The notes under the pieces were generated by a model. It did no database searches. It was not told the origin of the DNA and saw nothing but the letters and a program-made list of their open reading frames with translations. Of a stretch of DNA of 64,000 bases, positions 1 to 9,198 are shown piece after piece. Source of the stretch: Candidatus Zixiibacteriota bacterium. Its GTDB lineage: Bacteria > Zixibacteria > MSB-5A5 > GN15 > JAAZOE01. The translations under genes and the position numbers were made by a program. The stretch lies in NCBI GenBank assembly GCA_036480375.1, contig JAZGGI010000042.1, forward strand, positions 1 through 64,000, in the 5' to 3' direction. Each line of letters begins with the position of its first letter. Positions within the stretch are counted from its first letter, which is position 1.

Positions 1-102
1 GAAAGGGATCGAATCAAAGAACGAACGATGAAACTGAGGAAACGAAACTATAAAAAAACCATTGCCAGAGTGCAATCTATGTCTTAGTTTTTAGTACCAA
101 TT

Positions 103-128
103 TGTCCGATTTGTCTGACGACGTACAA
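103..128 (+). repeat. Dispersed 26-bp repeat, copy A
   Basis: It shares the 18-bp core TTGTCTGACGACGTACAA exactly with the inverted copy at 8786-8811, and 23 of 26 positions over the full length. A looser copy lies at 10842-10867. It sits just beyond the 3' end of the left molybdoenzyme operon. Its function is unknown. The rest of 1-155 shows no gene. Confidence 0.5.
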
Positions 129-155
129 TTTGGAGTCATATAGGTCATATTAAGG

Positions 156-2456
156 TTACACTTTCTCGATTGTTACAACGGTATCCATCCAGCACATCGA
201 ACCCGAAATCGGATCCCCTACGCAAGGGATGATATTATTGACGTGGCTGCGTCCACTCTCCCACCACTTGTTGTGGACATCAGATTCCTGCGTATGGCCA
301 AAGTTCTTCTTTCCCGAGGCATAGTGACCCCAAGCCCAATGGCCGCAGTGGTGTGAAATGGCAACTGCCCGGGTATGTATACCCTCGATGGTTTTAGCGG
401 TACTGATCATTTCGCCTGCGCTTGACTTCAGACGAACCTGGTCGCCATCGGAAATCCCCAGCCTTGCAGCAGTCCGTGAGTTTATCAAAGCCGGATTGTC
501 GTGGTGCAATTCGGTCAGCCATTTGCAACCTTGAGTACGCGAATGAGTCTGAACGGGCACTTTGAAAGTGGTCAGGATCAGTTCATTGTCAGCCATCTCT
601 ACGTGTTGCGGAATAGGCATCCAGGCCGGTATGGCATCAAAACCGGCCGCACCCAGTTCTTCGGATTTGAAACTCAGCGGCGGTTGATCGTACTCGCTTG
701 TCTCTGCCTCACCGTGCCAGATACCGTTGGCCTTCATGTACTCAAAGCCGCCCGCTTCCTTGACACCAGGTGTGTTATTGCAGGTTTCTCGAACAAGCTC
801 TTCGGCCGAATTGAAGCCAAGCCCTATGTCCATCTGATTGGACAGATCGCACACGACATCGATAAAGTTCCTGGCCTCACCAAGAGGTGGATGCATTGGC
901 TGGCGCAGATAATACTCAGGGGTGTTGTTGGCAGTGGTGCTTTCCAGGGTCCATCGTTCGAGGTAAGTGGCATCAGGAATAACAAGGTCGCCTAATTCTG
1001 AGGTTTCGCTCAGGACGACATCGCAGGCCACCAGGAAAGGAACCTTTTCCACGTCCTTGTATACCTTGATGTTATGGCTGCAATCACCATTTGAATAAAC
1101 TGGATTATGGCAATAGACCAGGTATATCTCCGGTCGATCAAGGCCTTGATCAAGCATATGGACTATTTTATGCGACACCCCCCAATCTGTAAAGAAGTAT
1201 TTACCTGGTTCTCCGCTAAATAGATTGAGGCTCCTGGGTGGTTCGGCAGGTTGCGGGAACGGGAAAGCATAGTCCCAACCAGCCCTTGGTCCTCTGGTCC
1301 CTTTGGGGCTGATGTGACCAGCCAAAGCACTCAGGAGATGTAGAGCCCTTTGGGCTTGCACGCCGTTGTGGTGCATAAAAAGACCTCTTTTGCTAGTTAC
1401 CAAACCAGGTTTAATGGTCCCCAGCTCTGTGGCAATCGTTCGAATTTTCTTCGCCGGGACTCCACTAATCGATTCGGCCCACTCAGGAGTGTATGAGGCC
1501 AGATGCTGCCCCAGTTCATCCATGGAGACGTCTGTGAAATCTCGAATAAAAGCCTCATCGGCCAGACCTTCCTCAATTAGCACGTTCCCCATAGCCAGAA
1601 TAACTGCCAGGTCAGTACCTGGTTTGATCGGCACCCACTCGGTTGACTTGGCAGCGGTATTTGACAGGCGTACATCGAACGTATACATTTTCATCCCTCT
1701 GGCCAGGGCATTGGAAAAATCGCGGGCGTCGGGGATGAAAGAGAAACCGGCGTCCAGAATGGCACTGCCGAAATTCACCATCAGCTTTGCTTCTTTGACC
1801 GTGGCCGATGGGCGCGCCTGTCCGGTATAGGAGTTGTCAACGCCGCCGGCGTTGACACAGATCGAATTGTGATCGCCTACCGAGCCGGTGCCGTAAGCCG
1901 GAAGGAAATAGAGGTTGTTAACGACCCAATCAGATCCCGTCATACGACCGTAATGGAAAAGAAACTTCTCGGGTGTGCCCTCATCGCGCAGGGTCTGCAT
2001 TCCTTTAACCTGGTGCCCCGCGATCTCGCCGCCGTTAACTAACAGGTCCATCGCATCATCCCAGGTGATGCGCTGCCACTTGCCTTCGCCACGCGCACCG
2101 GCTCGTTTCATCGGGTAGAGTAGTCGATCGGGATTATAAACCTGGTTGATACCGGCCTGCCCTCGCGCACATATCTTGCCCCCGGACTTGATCATCGCGG
2201 GATTGCCTTCAATCTTGACCAACCGACCATTCTCGACATAGCCGATGATAGCATCTACATTCAAGCATTGCCAGCAGGCCGACGGAATGGCTTTTCTTTC
2301 CTGTTTGGTTACCAGCGAGAAGTCCTTCCCGTCCGGGTTTAGATTGAGTTTGCCACTGATAGGAGAATCAGCGGAACCGCCTTCAACCCCCAGAATAGTG
2401 CCTGCGGCCCCGAGGGTGGCATACTTGAGAAATGTACGTCGATCTTTGTTACTCAT
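156..2456 (-). CDS. Tat-exported molybdopterin oxidoreductase, catalytic subunit (PsrA/PhsA-like)
   Basis: Catalytic subunit of a DMSO-reductase-family (bis-MGD) complex, probably acting at the outer face of the inner membrane. I start at the ATG at 2456, which has AAGGTGA upstream; this puts the twin-arginine motif DRRTFLKYATLG near the N-terminus. The N-terminal Fe-S motif reads CWQC...KICARGQAG, but the third cysteine position of the usual C-x2-C-x3-C is Asp (CWQCLNVD). A likely Mo-ligand Cys lies in HNSICVNAGG. The C-terminal molybdopterin-dinucleotide-binding domain is present (about residues 640-766). The length of 766 aa is normal. It is the last gene of an operon behind a 4Fe-4S subunit and an NrfD-like subunit, the layout of polysulfide/thiosulfate/tetrathionate reductase-type complexes. 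The substrate cannot be read from the sequence. Confidence 0.85.
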   Translation of the reverse strand: MSNKDRRTFLKYATLGAAGTILGVEGGSADSPISGKLNLNPDGKDFSLVTKQERKAIPSACWQCLNVDAIIGYVENGRLVKIEGNPAMIKSGGKICARGQAGINQVYNPDRLLYPMKRAGARGEGKWQRITWDDAMDLLVNGGEIAGHQVKGMQTLRDEGTPEKFLFHYGRMTGSDWVVNNLYFLPAYGTGSVGDHNSICVNAGGVDNSYTGQARPSATVKEAKLMVNFGSAILDAGFSFIPDARDFSNALARGMKMYTFDVRLSNTAAKSTEWVPIKPGTDLAVILAMGNVLIEEGLADEAFIRDFTDVSMDELGQHLASYTPEWAESISGVPAKKIRTIATELGTIKPGLVTSKRGLFMHHNGVQAQRALHLLSALAGHISPKGTRGPRAGWDYAFPFPQPAEPPRSLNLFSGEPGKYFFTDWGVSHKIVHMLDQGLDRPEIYLVYCHNPVYSNGDCSHNIKVYKDVEKVPFLVACDVVLSETSELGDLVIPDATYLERWTLESTTANNTPEYYLRQPMHPPLGEARNFIDVVCDLSNQMDIGLGFNSAEELVRETCNNTPGVKEAGGFEYMKANGIWHGEAETSEYDQPPLSFKSEELGAAGFDAIPAWMPIPQHVEMADNELILTTFKVPVQTHSRTQGCKWLTELHHDNPALINSRTAARLGISDGDQVRLKSSAGEMISTAKTIEGIHTRAVAISHHCGHWAWGHYASGKKNFGHTQESDVHNKWWESGRSHVNNIIPCVGDPISGSMCWMDTVVTIEKV

Positions 2457-2628
2457 GAGCGTCACCTTTATTTGAGGGGTTATCCGAATAGTGTACCTGC
2501 TCTCTCTCATTGGCCTGGGCTACGGGGCGATCGGATATCAAGCAACCCGTCAGTGGAATAGCCAACAAGAAAATGATTCCGATCAACCATTTGATCGGTG
2601 CATAGTCGTAGTCCCGGGTTACCAGACC
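2449..2628 (-). other. Open 59-codon tail in frame with the NrfD-like gene, beyond a TGA
   Basis: After the TGA at 2629-2631 the same frame stays open for 59 codons and ends with TAA at 2449-2451, overlapping the ATG of the catalytic-subunit gene at 2456. The translated tail contains a hydrophobic segment (KWLIGIIFLLAIPL) and a polar end. The stop-to-start overlap matches the tight ATGA overlap at the other junction of this operon. This suggests the tail was the original C-terminus and the TGA is a secondary nonsense change, for example from TGG (Trp). Confidence 0.55.
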
Positions 2629-3996
2629 TCAGATGATCATCAAGAACCCGGCTACGAGCGATATAACCATAACCGTCTTTCGGGCGGATGAGTGGTCGAC
2701 CGTTTTCTGATAAGCAACCGTGTCAGAACCAACCGGTAGTTCAATTGTGGGAAACAACTTTATCAGAAAGAGGAACACCAGAGCCGCCGCTACATAGGAA
2801 CCCAGAGTTACGACCCATTCCGTATGAGTTGGTATATACTCCGTAAGCGGTCGAGCGGTTTGGAGATACGGCTGGTACTGAGGCGGAACCACGAGGAAAT
2901 ATCGTTTCAACCACAGGGCAACGTTAATAAGAACCGCTGCCGTGGCAGTCAGGCCTATGTTAACATAGCCCCTCTTCACCGATTGGACAAACAGATACCC
3001 AAACGGCATGATCAAACCCACGATAGTGGTCATCCAGAAAACACCCGAGAACCTCCCGCTGAGGAGAGAATCCGATATGGCGCCATCCGCTACCGTTGGC
3101 AGATACTGCGCTGTCAGATGTTCGCTCAACATAAAATAGAGATAGAGAAAAACCATGAAGGTCAGGAAAATGCCAAAAACGCGAAACAGGCGATCGGTCA
3201 GCAGGTGTTGCCAGGAATAGACCCGTCGCAAGAGAGCGGCGACTGCGAGAATTGTAGAAAAGCCGGAGACAATGGCCCCCAGCACAAAGTAGGGCGCCTG
3301 AAGTGGATTGTACCATCCGGCCTTGGCTGAGATCATGCCGAAGAGCAGACCATAAACTGAGTGGACGGATATCATTATCGGAATCAGTGCGAGCGCCAGC
3401 CAGAAGAGAACGCGCTTATGACGAGCTCGCTCTCCCTCAGTATCCTGATAGCCGAACGCCAGAAACTGATATAGGCCCCTGGATTTGGTTGCCAGCCTGG
3501 TCATCGTCCAGAGGTCCCGCCGCATGGACAGATACAGATAAACGGAACTGGTAAGGAAGTACAGGACAAAGACCGTCATCGACCAGACCATCGGGGAGTG
3601 CCACTTACCATACAGAAATACATTCAGAATGAAACGGTCCGGGCGTCCGACATGGAGGAGCAGGTTGATTACGGCGGTCGCAAGGGCGATGAGAGTGATG
3701 AACTCTGCTATCCTTGCTATGGAGCGATATTGATCGAGACGCAGAATCCGCACCACCGCTGAGATGGCAATGCCGACATGACTTATGCCAATTATGTGTA
3801 CGGTATTGGCAACCAGTATGCCCCAAGTCGCGCCGAAAGTATCAATACCCAAAGTTGTAAGCCCCACCGCCAGAATACGGTAACAATGATAAAGCCAATA
3901 GGCGCTGCCCGCGATAAGCAGGATACTCACAACTGTACCGCCCATCCCCCTTTTGACGGTCGGTCTTATGTAGGACTGAGCAGAAAGCGCTTTCAT
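2629..3996 (-). CDS. NrfD/PsrC-like membrane quinone-interacting subunit, apparently shortened
   Basis: Polytopic membrane protein of 455 aa with about ten hydrophobic helices, of the NrfD/PsrC type that exchanges electrons between the quinone pool and a periplasmic Fe-S subunit. Its start ATG overlaps the stop of the Fe-S gene (ATGA at 3993-3996), so the two are translationally coupled. The reading frame stops at TGA 2629-2631 just after GFLMII, in the middle of a hydrophobic run. The same frame then continues open for 59 codons up to the start of the catalytic subunit gene. I infer a premature stop; the shortened product would lose its last helix. Recoding or a sequencing error are the alternatives. 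Confidence 0.8.
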   Translation of the reverse strand: MKALSAQSYIRPTVKRGMGGTVVSILLIAGSAYWLYHCYRILAVGLTTLGIDTFGATWGILVANTVHIIGISHVGIAISAVVRILRLDQYRSIARIAEFITLIALATAVINLLLHVGRPDRFILNVFLYGKWHSPMVWSMTVFVLYFLTSSVYLYLSMRRDLWTMTRLATKSRGLYQFLAFGYQDTEGERARHKRVLFWLALALIPIMISVHSVYGLLFGMISAKAGWYNPLQAPYFVLGAIVSGFSTILAVAALLRRVYSWQHLLTDRLFRVFGIFLTFMVFLYLYFMLSEHLTAQYLPTVADGAISDSLLSGRFSGVFWMTTIVGLIMPFGYLFVQSVKRGYVNIGLTATAAVLINVALWLKRYFLVVPPQYQPYLQTARPLTEYIPTHTEWVVTLGSYVAAALVFLFLIKLFPTIELPVGSDTVAYQKTVDHSSARKTVMVISLVAGFLMII

Positions 3997-4779
3997 ATTG
4001 TCACCTTCCTTGTTCCGTGGCTAACAGCAAACAACATCGGGTGCCCACCTTTATAGAAAACAGATGGTCCGGTTCCAAACTCGGGCAGGAGCGGCACAAG
4101 GCGTTCACTATTATGTATCCGATACACTTCGCTTTCCGGGTCATTTAGGTCGCCAAAGGTCCGCGCATATGCAATGCAGGTATTCACACAAGCAGGCACG
4201 ACACCGTTATCCACCCGGTGAGCACAAAAATCACACTTGTCTACCGTGCCGAAAGTGCGGGCAGGGAACAGCCGGGCCTCTTCAGAATCTCTCCTGGGAT
4301 TGAAGTAACGAACACCATAGGGGCAGGCAACCATACAGTATCGACAGCCAATACATTTGGATTTGTCTATGACGATCAGGCCGTCCGCTCTTTTATACGT
4401 GGCTCCCACCGGACAGACCTTCTGACAGGCCGGTTTCTCACAATGGTTACAGAGCCGGGGAAGAAAAGCACGAGTAACCATCGGGTATTGACCTCTTTCT
4501 TTCTCTGAGACCCATGATCGAAAACCACCCAGCCGCACGCCATTCTCGGACTTGCAGGAAACGGCACAGGCTTTGCAGCCAAGGCACCTATCCAGATCGA
4601 TAACCATGGCAAGTTGTCGCTCTTCCGGTACTATCTGGCACCTTGTCTGCACCGGCTGCCAACCTGGCACCAGGAATCGAAGTCGCCAGGCCAGCCAGGG
4701 CCGCACTGCCTTTTTTCACAAACTTTCTTCGCGAATACATGTTCTGGTTCTGTTCCGTAGCTGTTCTGGACTTAGGCAT
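3993..4779 (-). CDS. 4Fe-4S electron-transfer subunit (PsrB-like), frameshifted after its Tat signal
   Basis: Ferredoxin-type subunit with about sixteen cysteines for four [4Fe-4S] clusters: CLGCKACAVSC, CNHCEKPACQKVCP, CIGCRYCMVACPYG and CDFC...CVNTC. It would carry electrons between the NrfD-like and catalytic subunits. The frame starting at ATG 4779 has a good GGAGG site (4790-4794) and encodes a Tat signal (YSRRKFVKKGSAALAG), but it ends at 4588 without any cluster motif. The cluster-bearing frame (open from GTG 4706 to 3993) has no initiation signal of its own. The two frames must join somewhere between about 4606 and 4660, so a 1-nt indel is likely. As it stands, either no exported product is made or an internal start gives an unexported one. 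Confidence 0.8.
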
Positions 4780-5017
4780 ACCTTTTTTTCCTCCTTATTC
4801 TTTGGGTGAATAGAGAACCATCACCGCGGCGGTTTCCTGACATAGTTAAACGAATTCATGCAATGTTCTTATATTGTGAGGTACCTCTTCACGCTCAACC
4901 GCCATGAACCAGAGAACCTCAAAATACCTCTAAGCATGTGTAGTGAGGCGGAGCAAAAGTCTGTAAAGAGGCGGTCAAATAGTGTACCACCCGAGTTCGA
5001 TGTATTTCTTTTGCCGT

Positions 5018-5560
5018 TTATTCCTCTGCTTCACCATCCTCCAGCCTTTCACCCAGACTGTAATAGTTGAAGTCACCTCCAGTGGCCCAGAGAATTGGAT
5101 GAATCTTTCTGAAATCAAGTTTGTCTTCCTCAAGATACTGCGAATCGGCATATGACTTTATGATACGTCCAATTATTCCCTCATTATCGCCATAATCCAG
5201 GACGTCCGCCAATTCACATTCAATATTAATAGGACATTGTTGTATCATTGGCGCTGTTTTCAACTCGCCAAAAAACGTATTAAATAATTTTCCTTTATCA
5301 ACATCCCGACCGGATTTACTACCGCAGATATTTGTTTCTGCCAGGAGCGATTCCGAGGGAATATTTACACTAAACGTTTTTTTCTCATGAATTCCGATTC
5401 GAGTGTATCGCTTCTTGTACAGGCTAAGAAAAATATATTTCCCGAAATCAAATGGGCAGACGTATCCGACAACCATATAATTGGGTCGGTCGTTGACCAT
5501 CGCTCCAAGCAGAACGATGGGCAACGGGCTTAACAAATTGCCATCAACAGGTTGTTTCAT
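5018..5560 (-). CDS. Flavin-reductase-like domain protein
   Basis: A 180-aa protein resembling the FMN-binding flavin reductase / flavoredoxin family (split-barrel fold), judged from its general pattern: PLPIVLLGAM near the N-terminus, NYMVVGYVCPFDF, and a later TFSVNIPS segment. Such proteins bind FMN and either reduce it with NAD(P)H or act as flavoredoxins in anaerobes. The start ATG at 5560 has GAGGAG about 6 nt upstream. The gene stands alone between the molybdoenzyme operon and a DUF5916 gene, all on the same strand. The C-terminus is acidic (LEDGEAEE). No partner or substrate can be inferred. The 4780-5017 gap shows no gene. Confidence 0.7.
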   Translation of the reverse strand: MKQPVDGNLLSPLPIVLLGAMVNDRPNYMVVGYVCPFDFGKYIFLSLYKKRYTRIGIHEKKTFSVNIPSESLLAETNICGSKSGRDVDKGKLFNTFFGELKTAPMIQQCPINIECELADVLDYGDNEGIIGRIIKSYADSQYLEEDKLDFRKIHPILWATGGDFNYYSLGERLEDGEAEE

Positions 5561-5689
5561 TCTTTTCTCCTCTCAAGCATAGATGGTATTTCAGCGCTGA
5601 CGCCACCTCACTAAATTACCACACTTTGGTTTTTTCGTTATTCCGAAATTTATTATAGTCAAGCATAGGATAACGATTCCAAATTCAAT

Positions 5690-7981
5690 TTACAACCGGA
5701 AGAGGTATTGCAACTTCATAAAGAACTGTCTGGATGCCAGTCGCGTGGAATACGAGCTACTTTCGTTGAATCCTACAGTTGCCAACCTCTGGTAGTTGCT
5801 TGTCATTCCGGCATAAAGGACCGAAAATGGATTCAGGCGATAGGTCAAGAGCGGATCTATTCGCCATGTTTCATAAAAATCGTCGTATTCGGCTACCAGG
5901 CGAACTGCGAGTGGTTTTGATACCTGGTAATTGAGACGAGTACGCCAAATGAATCCATCATACAGCTCCGCGCCCCCTTCAACCTCTGTAGCGCTCTCGT
6001 AATCTAACCATTGTTGCACCAATAGACGATCGTGTGGTTTGATATCAAGAGTGAAATAGAGGCGAAGAATCTTGCCCAGGGTGTTGTACCGTCTGGCGAT
6101 TTTGTGGCCGTATTCTATCCCGCCATAGAACTGCACCGGATCTCCAAGAGATAACGTTGCGTCCTGATATATATACCAGGTCTTGTCGTATTGTCTGCCG
6201 CCGAAGTTCTCCGACTTTCCCACATATTGTGAATAGAACTGTGCCTGTGCCTTCCTAAGTCGGGTCCATAAGCAAAGTTCGTAGGTTGTATATTTATTCT
6301 TACCGTCCCAGTTCCAATCGGCTCTCGCTCTGATATGGGGATTAATCGTCTCAAACAGCCCGGTTTTGGGGCGAATAACGTGGCCCATCACGGTCCCGAT
6401 ATTGCGGCTGTGGTTCCTTGAATTAAGAGCGATGTACTGATGGAAGGTCGGGTCTGTTTCCTGATAAGTAAGCGAGGCATTCCAATCGCTCGTCCACCAT
6501 CTAATTGACGCGTAGTTTTGGCGGCCCCAAAACGATTCACCGTCAAAGGCCCTGGTGTGATTTTTGTCCCAAAGCGAATCGGGATTCGGGATGGCCTCCG
6601 TCAGTTCAGCATCGTCTGGTTCCGATACATGGCTCACCGATATCTGATATAGAGCACGCAGGCTTGGAGCAATACGAAACTGGCCGTCACTTGTTATCGT
6701 GGAATTTGACCAATCGCAGTTGAATCTCTGGTCGGTGATAACCAGGCCAACCTGGGAACCACCAGCCACCGTCTGTCTGAGTCGAAGAATGTTCGATGTA
6801 CTGCGTCCGGATTGTACAAAGAAACTCCGCTCCTCAGATGGCAAATAAACCGGTGATTGCCGATCCTGAGCTACAAGATAGCCAAGACTTGTACGACCTG
6901 AACGCACCGTTGCTTTACCGGCAAATTCAGGATCATTGATGGCGCGCGTGTACAGAGTTCTGATAGGCGTACGGAAAATATCGTTACCCTCCTGAAAAAA
7001 CGGACGTCGCTCAGGATATAAGAGAGCAAATGTAGTATTGACGTCTATTTGTCCGGCATCTGCTTCGATTTGACTAAAATCCGGATTGAGCGTCATCTCT
7101 ACAGTTACATTGGAGGATATCCCGTATTTTGCCCACAATGACATATCCTCTTTAGGATCATCATTGACAAACTCGCCCGGAGACGAATCGTCTGCACTAT
7201 TGACCAGGGCTCCGGATTGGTACCCAACTACAGCCGGTGTGATCTCAATACCTCGCCCCGGTCTAACCCCCGCTATTCCGTTAATGGTACCCCATTGGCA
7301 CGGCCAGCAGTTCTCATCACGGTCATAGGCAGCCCAGGAATATTCTGATTGCACTTCTCTTGGGTGATTTCGCCAGAAATCGGCTTTCCAGGCCCGGTCT
7401 CCCTCGCGGGAGAAGCGAAGAGATGTAAACGGTATGGCCATTTCGACCTGGTAGCCAGAGTCGGTTATAATACCGGCCGATTCCCATATTAGATCATATC
7501 CGATTTCTTCGCCACCACTGCTCGCCCACATTGCATCATTCTGAATGCCATAGGGATTTGCATAAAAAATGTAAGCCCAAGCCGCATCGCCATAAGTGTC
7601 CAAACAAAACCTGACATAATCATCATTCGGTATCTTGTCTCGTTCGCAGATAGATGCCCGTATGGTGCTTGGGTCATCATGGCAAATAAAAGCAATATAT
7701 AGGTTGTTTTCGTCATAGGTAATGTAAGCCTCTGTTTTCACCGCGGGCTTGGTTTGATCACCGGGATAGTGTTCGGCGAAGTTGTCCGCCCTGGCAGTTC
7801 CGGCCCATCCGGCATCGTCTAAACGTCCATCTATTTTGATATGATTTACTGTCTTTGATAGAGTCAGTTCCGGATTGTACGTTGGAGTGAATCCGGCTTC
7901 CTGCGCCCCGACCGATACCGCTAATCCTATCAGGCTGAAACACATTATTACCCAAAGAACTCCAATTCTCTTTATATCCAT
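5690..7981 (-). CDS. CBM9-like plus DUF5916 outer-membrane protein
   Basis: 763 aa with a signal peptide (about residues 1-26, ending AQEA). An N-terminal carbohydrate-binding family-9-like domain follows (about 40-240: IDGRLDDAGW, YITYDENNLYIAFICHD, YQVEMAIPFTSLRF). The long C-terminal part is a DUF5916-type region rich in alternating hydrophobic/aromatic strands, ending in LQYLFRL as outer-membrane beta-barrels do. The motif FFQEGNDIF is typical of this family. The physiological role is not established; surface glycan binding or uptake is a reasonable guess. The gene is monocistronic as far as can be seen, and the upstream region is a long non-coding stretch. Confidence 0.8.
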   Translation of the reverse strand: MDIKRIGVLWVIMCFSLIGLAVSVGAQEAGFTPTYNPELTLSKTVNHIKIDGRLDDAGWAGTARADNFAEHYPGDQTKPAVKTEAYITYDENNLYIAFICHDDPSTIRASICERDKIPNDDYVRFCLDTYGDAAWAYIFYANPYGIQNDAMWASSGGEEIGYDLIWESAGIITDSGYQVEMAIPFTSLRFSREGDRAWKADFWRNHPREVQSEYSWAAYDRDENCWPCQWGTINGIAGVRPGRGIEITPAVVGYQSGALVNSADDSSPGEFVNDDPKEDMSLWAKYGISSNVTVEMTLNPDFSQIEADAGQIDVNTTFALLYPERRPFFQEGNDIFRTPIRTLYTRAINDPEFAGKATVRSGRTSLGYLVAQDRQSPVYLPSEERSFFVQSGRSTSNILRLRQTVAGGSQVGLVITDQRFNCDWSNSTITSDGQFRIAPSLRALYQISVSHVSEPDDAELTEAIPNPDSLWDKNHTRAFDGESFWGRQNYASIRWWTSDWNASLTYQETDPTFHQYIALNSRNHSRNIGTVMGHVIRPKTGLFETINPHIRARADWNWDGKNKYTTYELCLWTRLRKAQAQFYSQYVGKSENFGGRQYDKTWYIYQDATLSLGDPVQFYGGIEYGHKIARRYNTLGKILRLYFTLDIKPHDRLLVQQWLDYESATEVEGGAELYDGFIWRTRLNYQVSKPLAVRLVAEYDDFYETWRIDPLLTYRLNPFSVLYAGMTSNYQRLATVGFNESSSYSTRLASRQFFMKLQYLFRL

Positions 7982-7994
7982 ATTTAATCTCCAT

Positions 7995-9198
7995 TAGTTT
8001 TATCGATTACCCGCATTCATATGATAATGTGCCGTGCTCTAATCGGCCTCTCGTCATATAAGCATGTCGAGTCGTTTGTCTTTACCGTAGCAGGATTTTC
8101 CAGCAGAAATATAGACTGTCGCCGCCTACAAACCTGAGAATGGGTCTGATATCCTGGTCTGCAATGACGCTCAGATTAGCTGGATTTTCCGGTTCTCCGC
8201 TATAGATCTACTTTTCAGCCCGGACGCGCTTGTCGAGCCTGCAACTCCGTGCCACAGCACAAGCACGAACCGGTTATATTACCTCCTTATCTCCTCATCG
8301 GGGCGGATGTTTTCGTTTTAGGCTGAAACGAGCATCCGGTGACCGATATTGTTCACCGGTGCCTGCCCACCACGATTATCACTGATACCGTGCGGAAACC
8401 AGGGGCAACAAGACGAGGAGAATCACGATCTGGCATGTTGCTCGAGATTTCCGGAAACGAACTTACCGGGCAGTTTAGGGTCTTACCCGGGACACACTAC
8501 TGCATCCATCACTGCAATGGGCTGTACGAGGAATCGTAAAGCGCTTCACGGCATCCTCCATGCTAAGGGTTAGTACCCGGAGCCAATCATAGCATTGGCT
8601 CAAAACAAATAATCCTCGTATGTATATATGCACATAACCGCATATTTGTTTCAACAAAAAACACTCATTTTCTGCTTTTTTTTCCTTCGATTTCTGGGGT
8701 TTACGTGTCAGCAATCACAGAATTCGCTGCAAGAGACACCGACTTTTTCCTTGTTCAGACCATAGATAACATTCTGGCCATCTCTTTGTACGTCGTCAGA
8801 CAATTTGAACAGGGGAATCGACCACATATCAGAGGTCAAAAAAGAGGTTGCCGCATGGCAAAATCACAGGAATAATCGGAAAGCAGTAATTAACTGGCAG
8901 TTCACTACAAAAAAAGCACGAATAAAATTGCGACGGCTTTACCCGACATTAGATACTTGACATGACACTAGTACTAATCTGCAATAATAACAATAAGTTA
9001 CAGGCAACACAGTGTTTGGTGTTTTCCCTTTTTGTCTGTTGTTATGACCGATTTTATTAGAAAAGTGTTAGAAAGGGCAACAACACACAATAGACCAAGA
9101 TTTCCCATATAGGGGTTCAAGAACAAAGTTTGTCCATTTCAGTCACTTTGAATACAAGATTGATTTGCCCTTTATTGTATTGTGAGTAAAATCTTCTT
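7995..9198. other. 1.2-kb intergenic stretch with hairpins, no supported gene
   Basis: No open frame here looks like a protein. The stretch holds an imperfect inverted repeat GGATG..CGTTT/AAACG..CATCC (8305-8337), directly followed by CCGGTGA/TCACCGG (8336-8359), a perfect 8-bp hairpin GAGCCAAT/ATTGGCTC (8580-8601), and the inverted copy of the 26-bp repeat (8786-8811). It may hold a structured RNA or a decayed element; I could not match a known family. Confidence 0.4.
8786..8811 (-). repeat. Dispersed 26-bp repeat, copy B (inverted)
   Basis: Reads as TGTTC plus spacer and the core TTGTCTGACGACGTACAA on the minus strand. It matches copy A at 103-128 at 23 of 26 positions. It lies in non-coding DNA. 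Confidence 0.5.

Noticed and set aside
501-1830. Plus-strand open frames inside the left molybdoenzyme gene
   Set aside because: They are antisense shadows of a well-supported coding sequence.
2629-2631. TGA read as tryptophan or selenocysteine as a general code change
   Set aside because: Other genes in the window, such as the DUF1858/DUF2249-like gene and the second NrfD gene, end normally at TGA, and no SECIS-like hairpin was seen after this codon.
8339-8714. Short open frames on both strands in the non-coding stretch
   Set aside because: No ribosome-binding sites, no domain-like composition, and they overlap hairpins.
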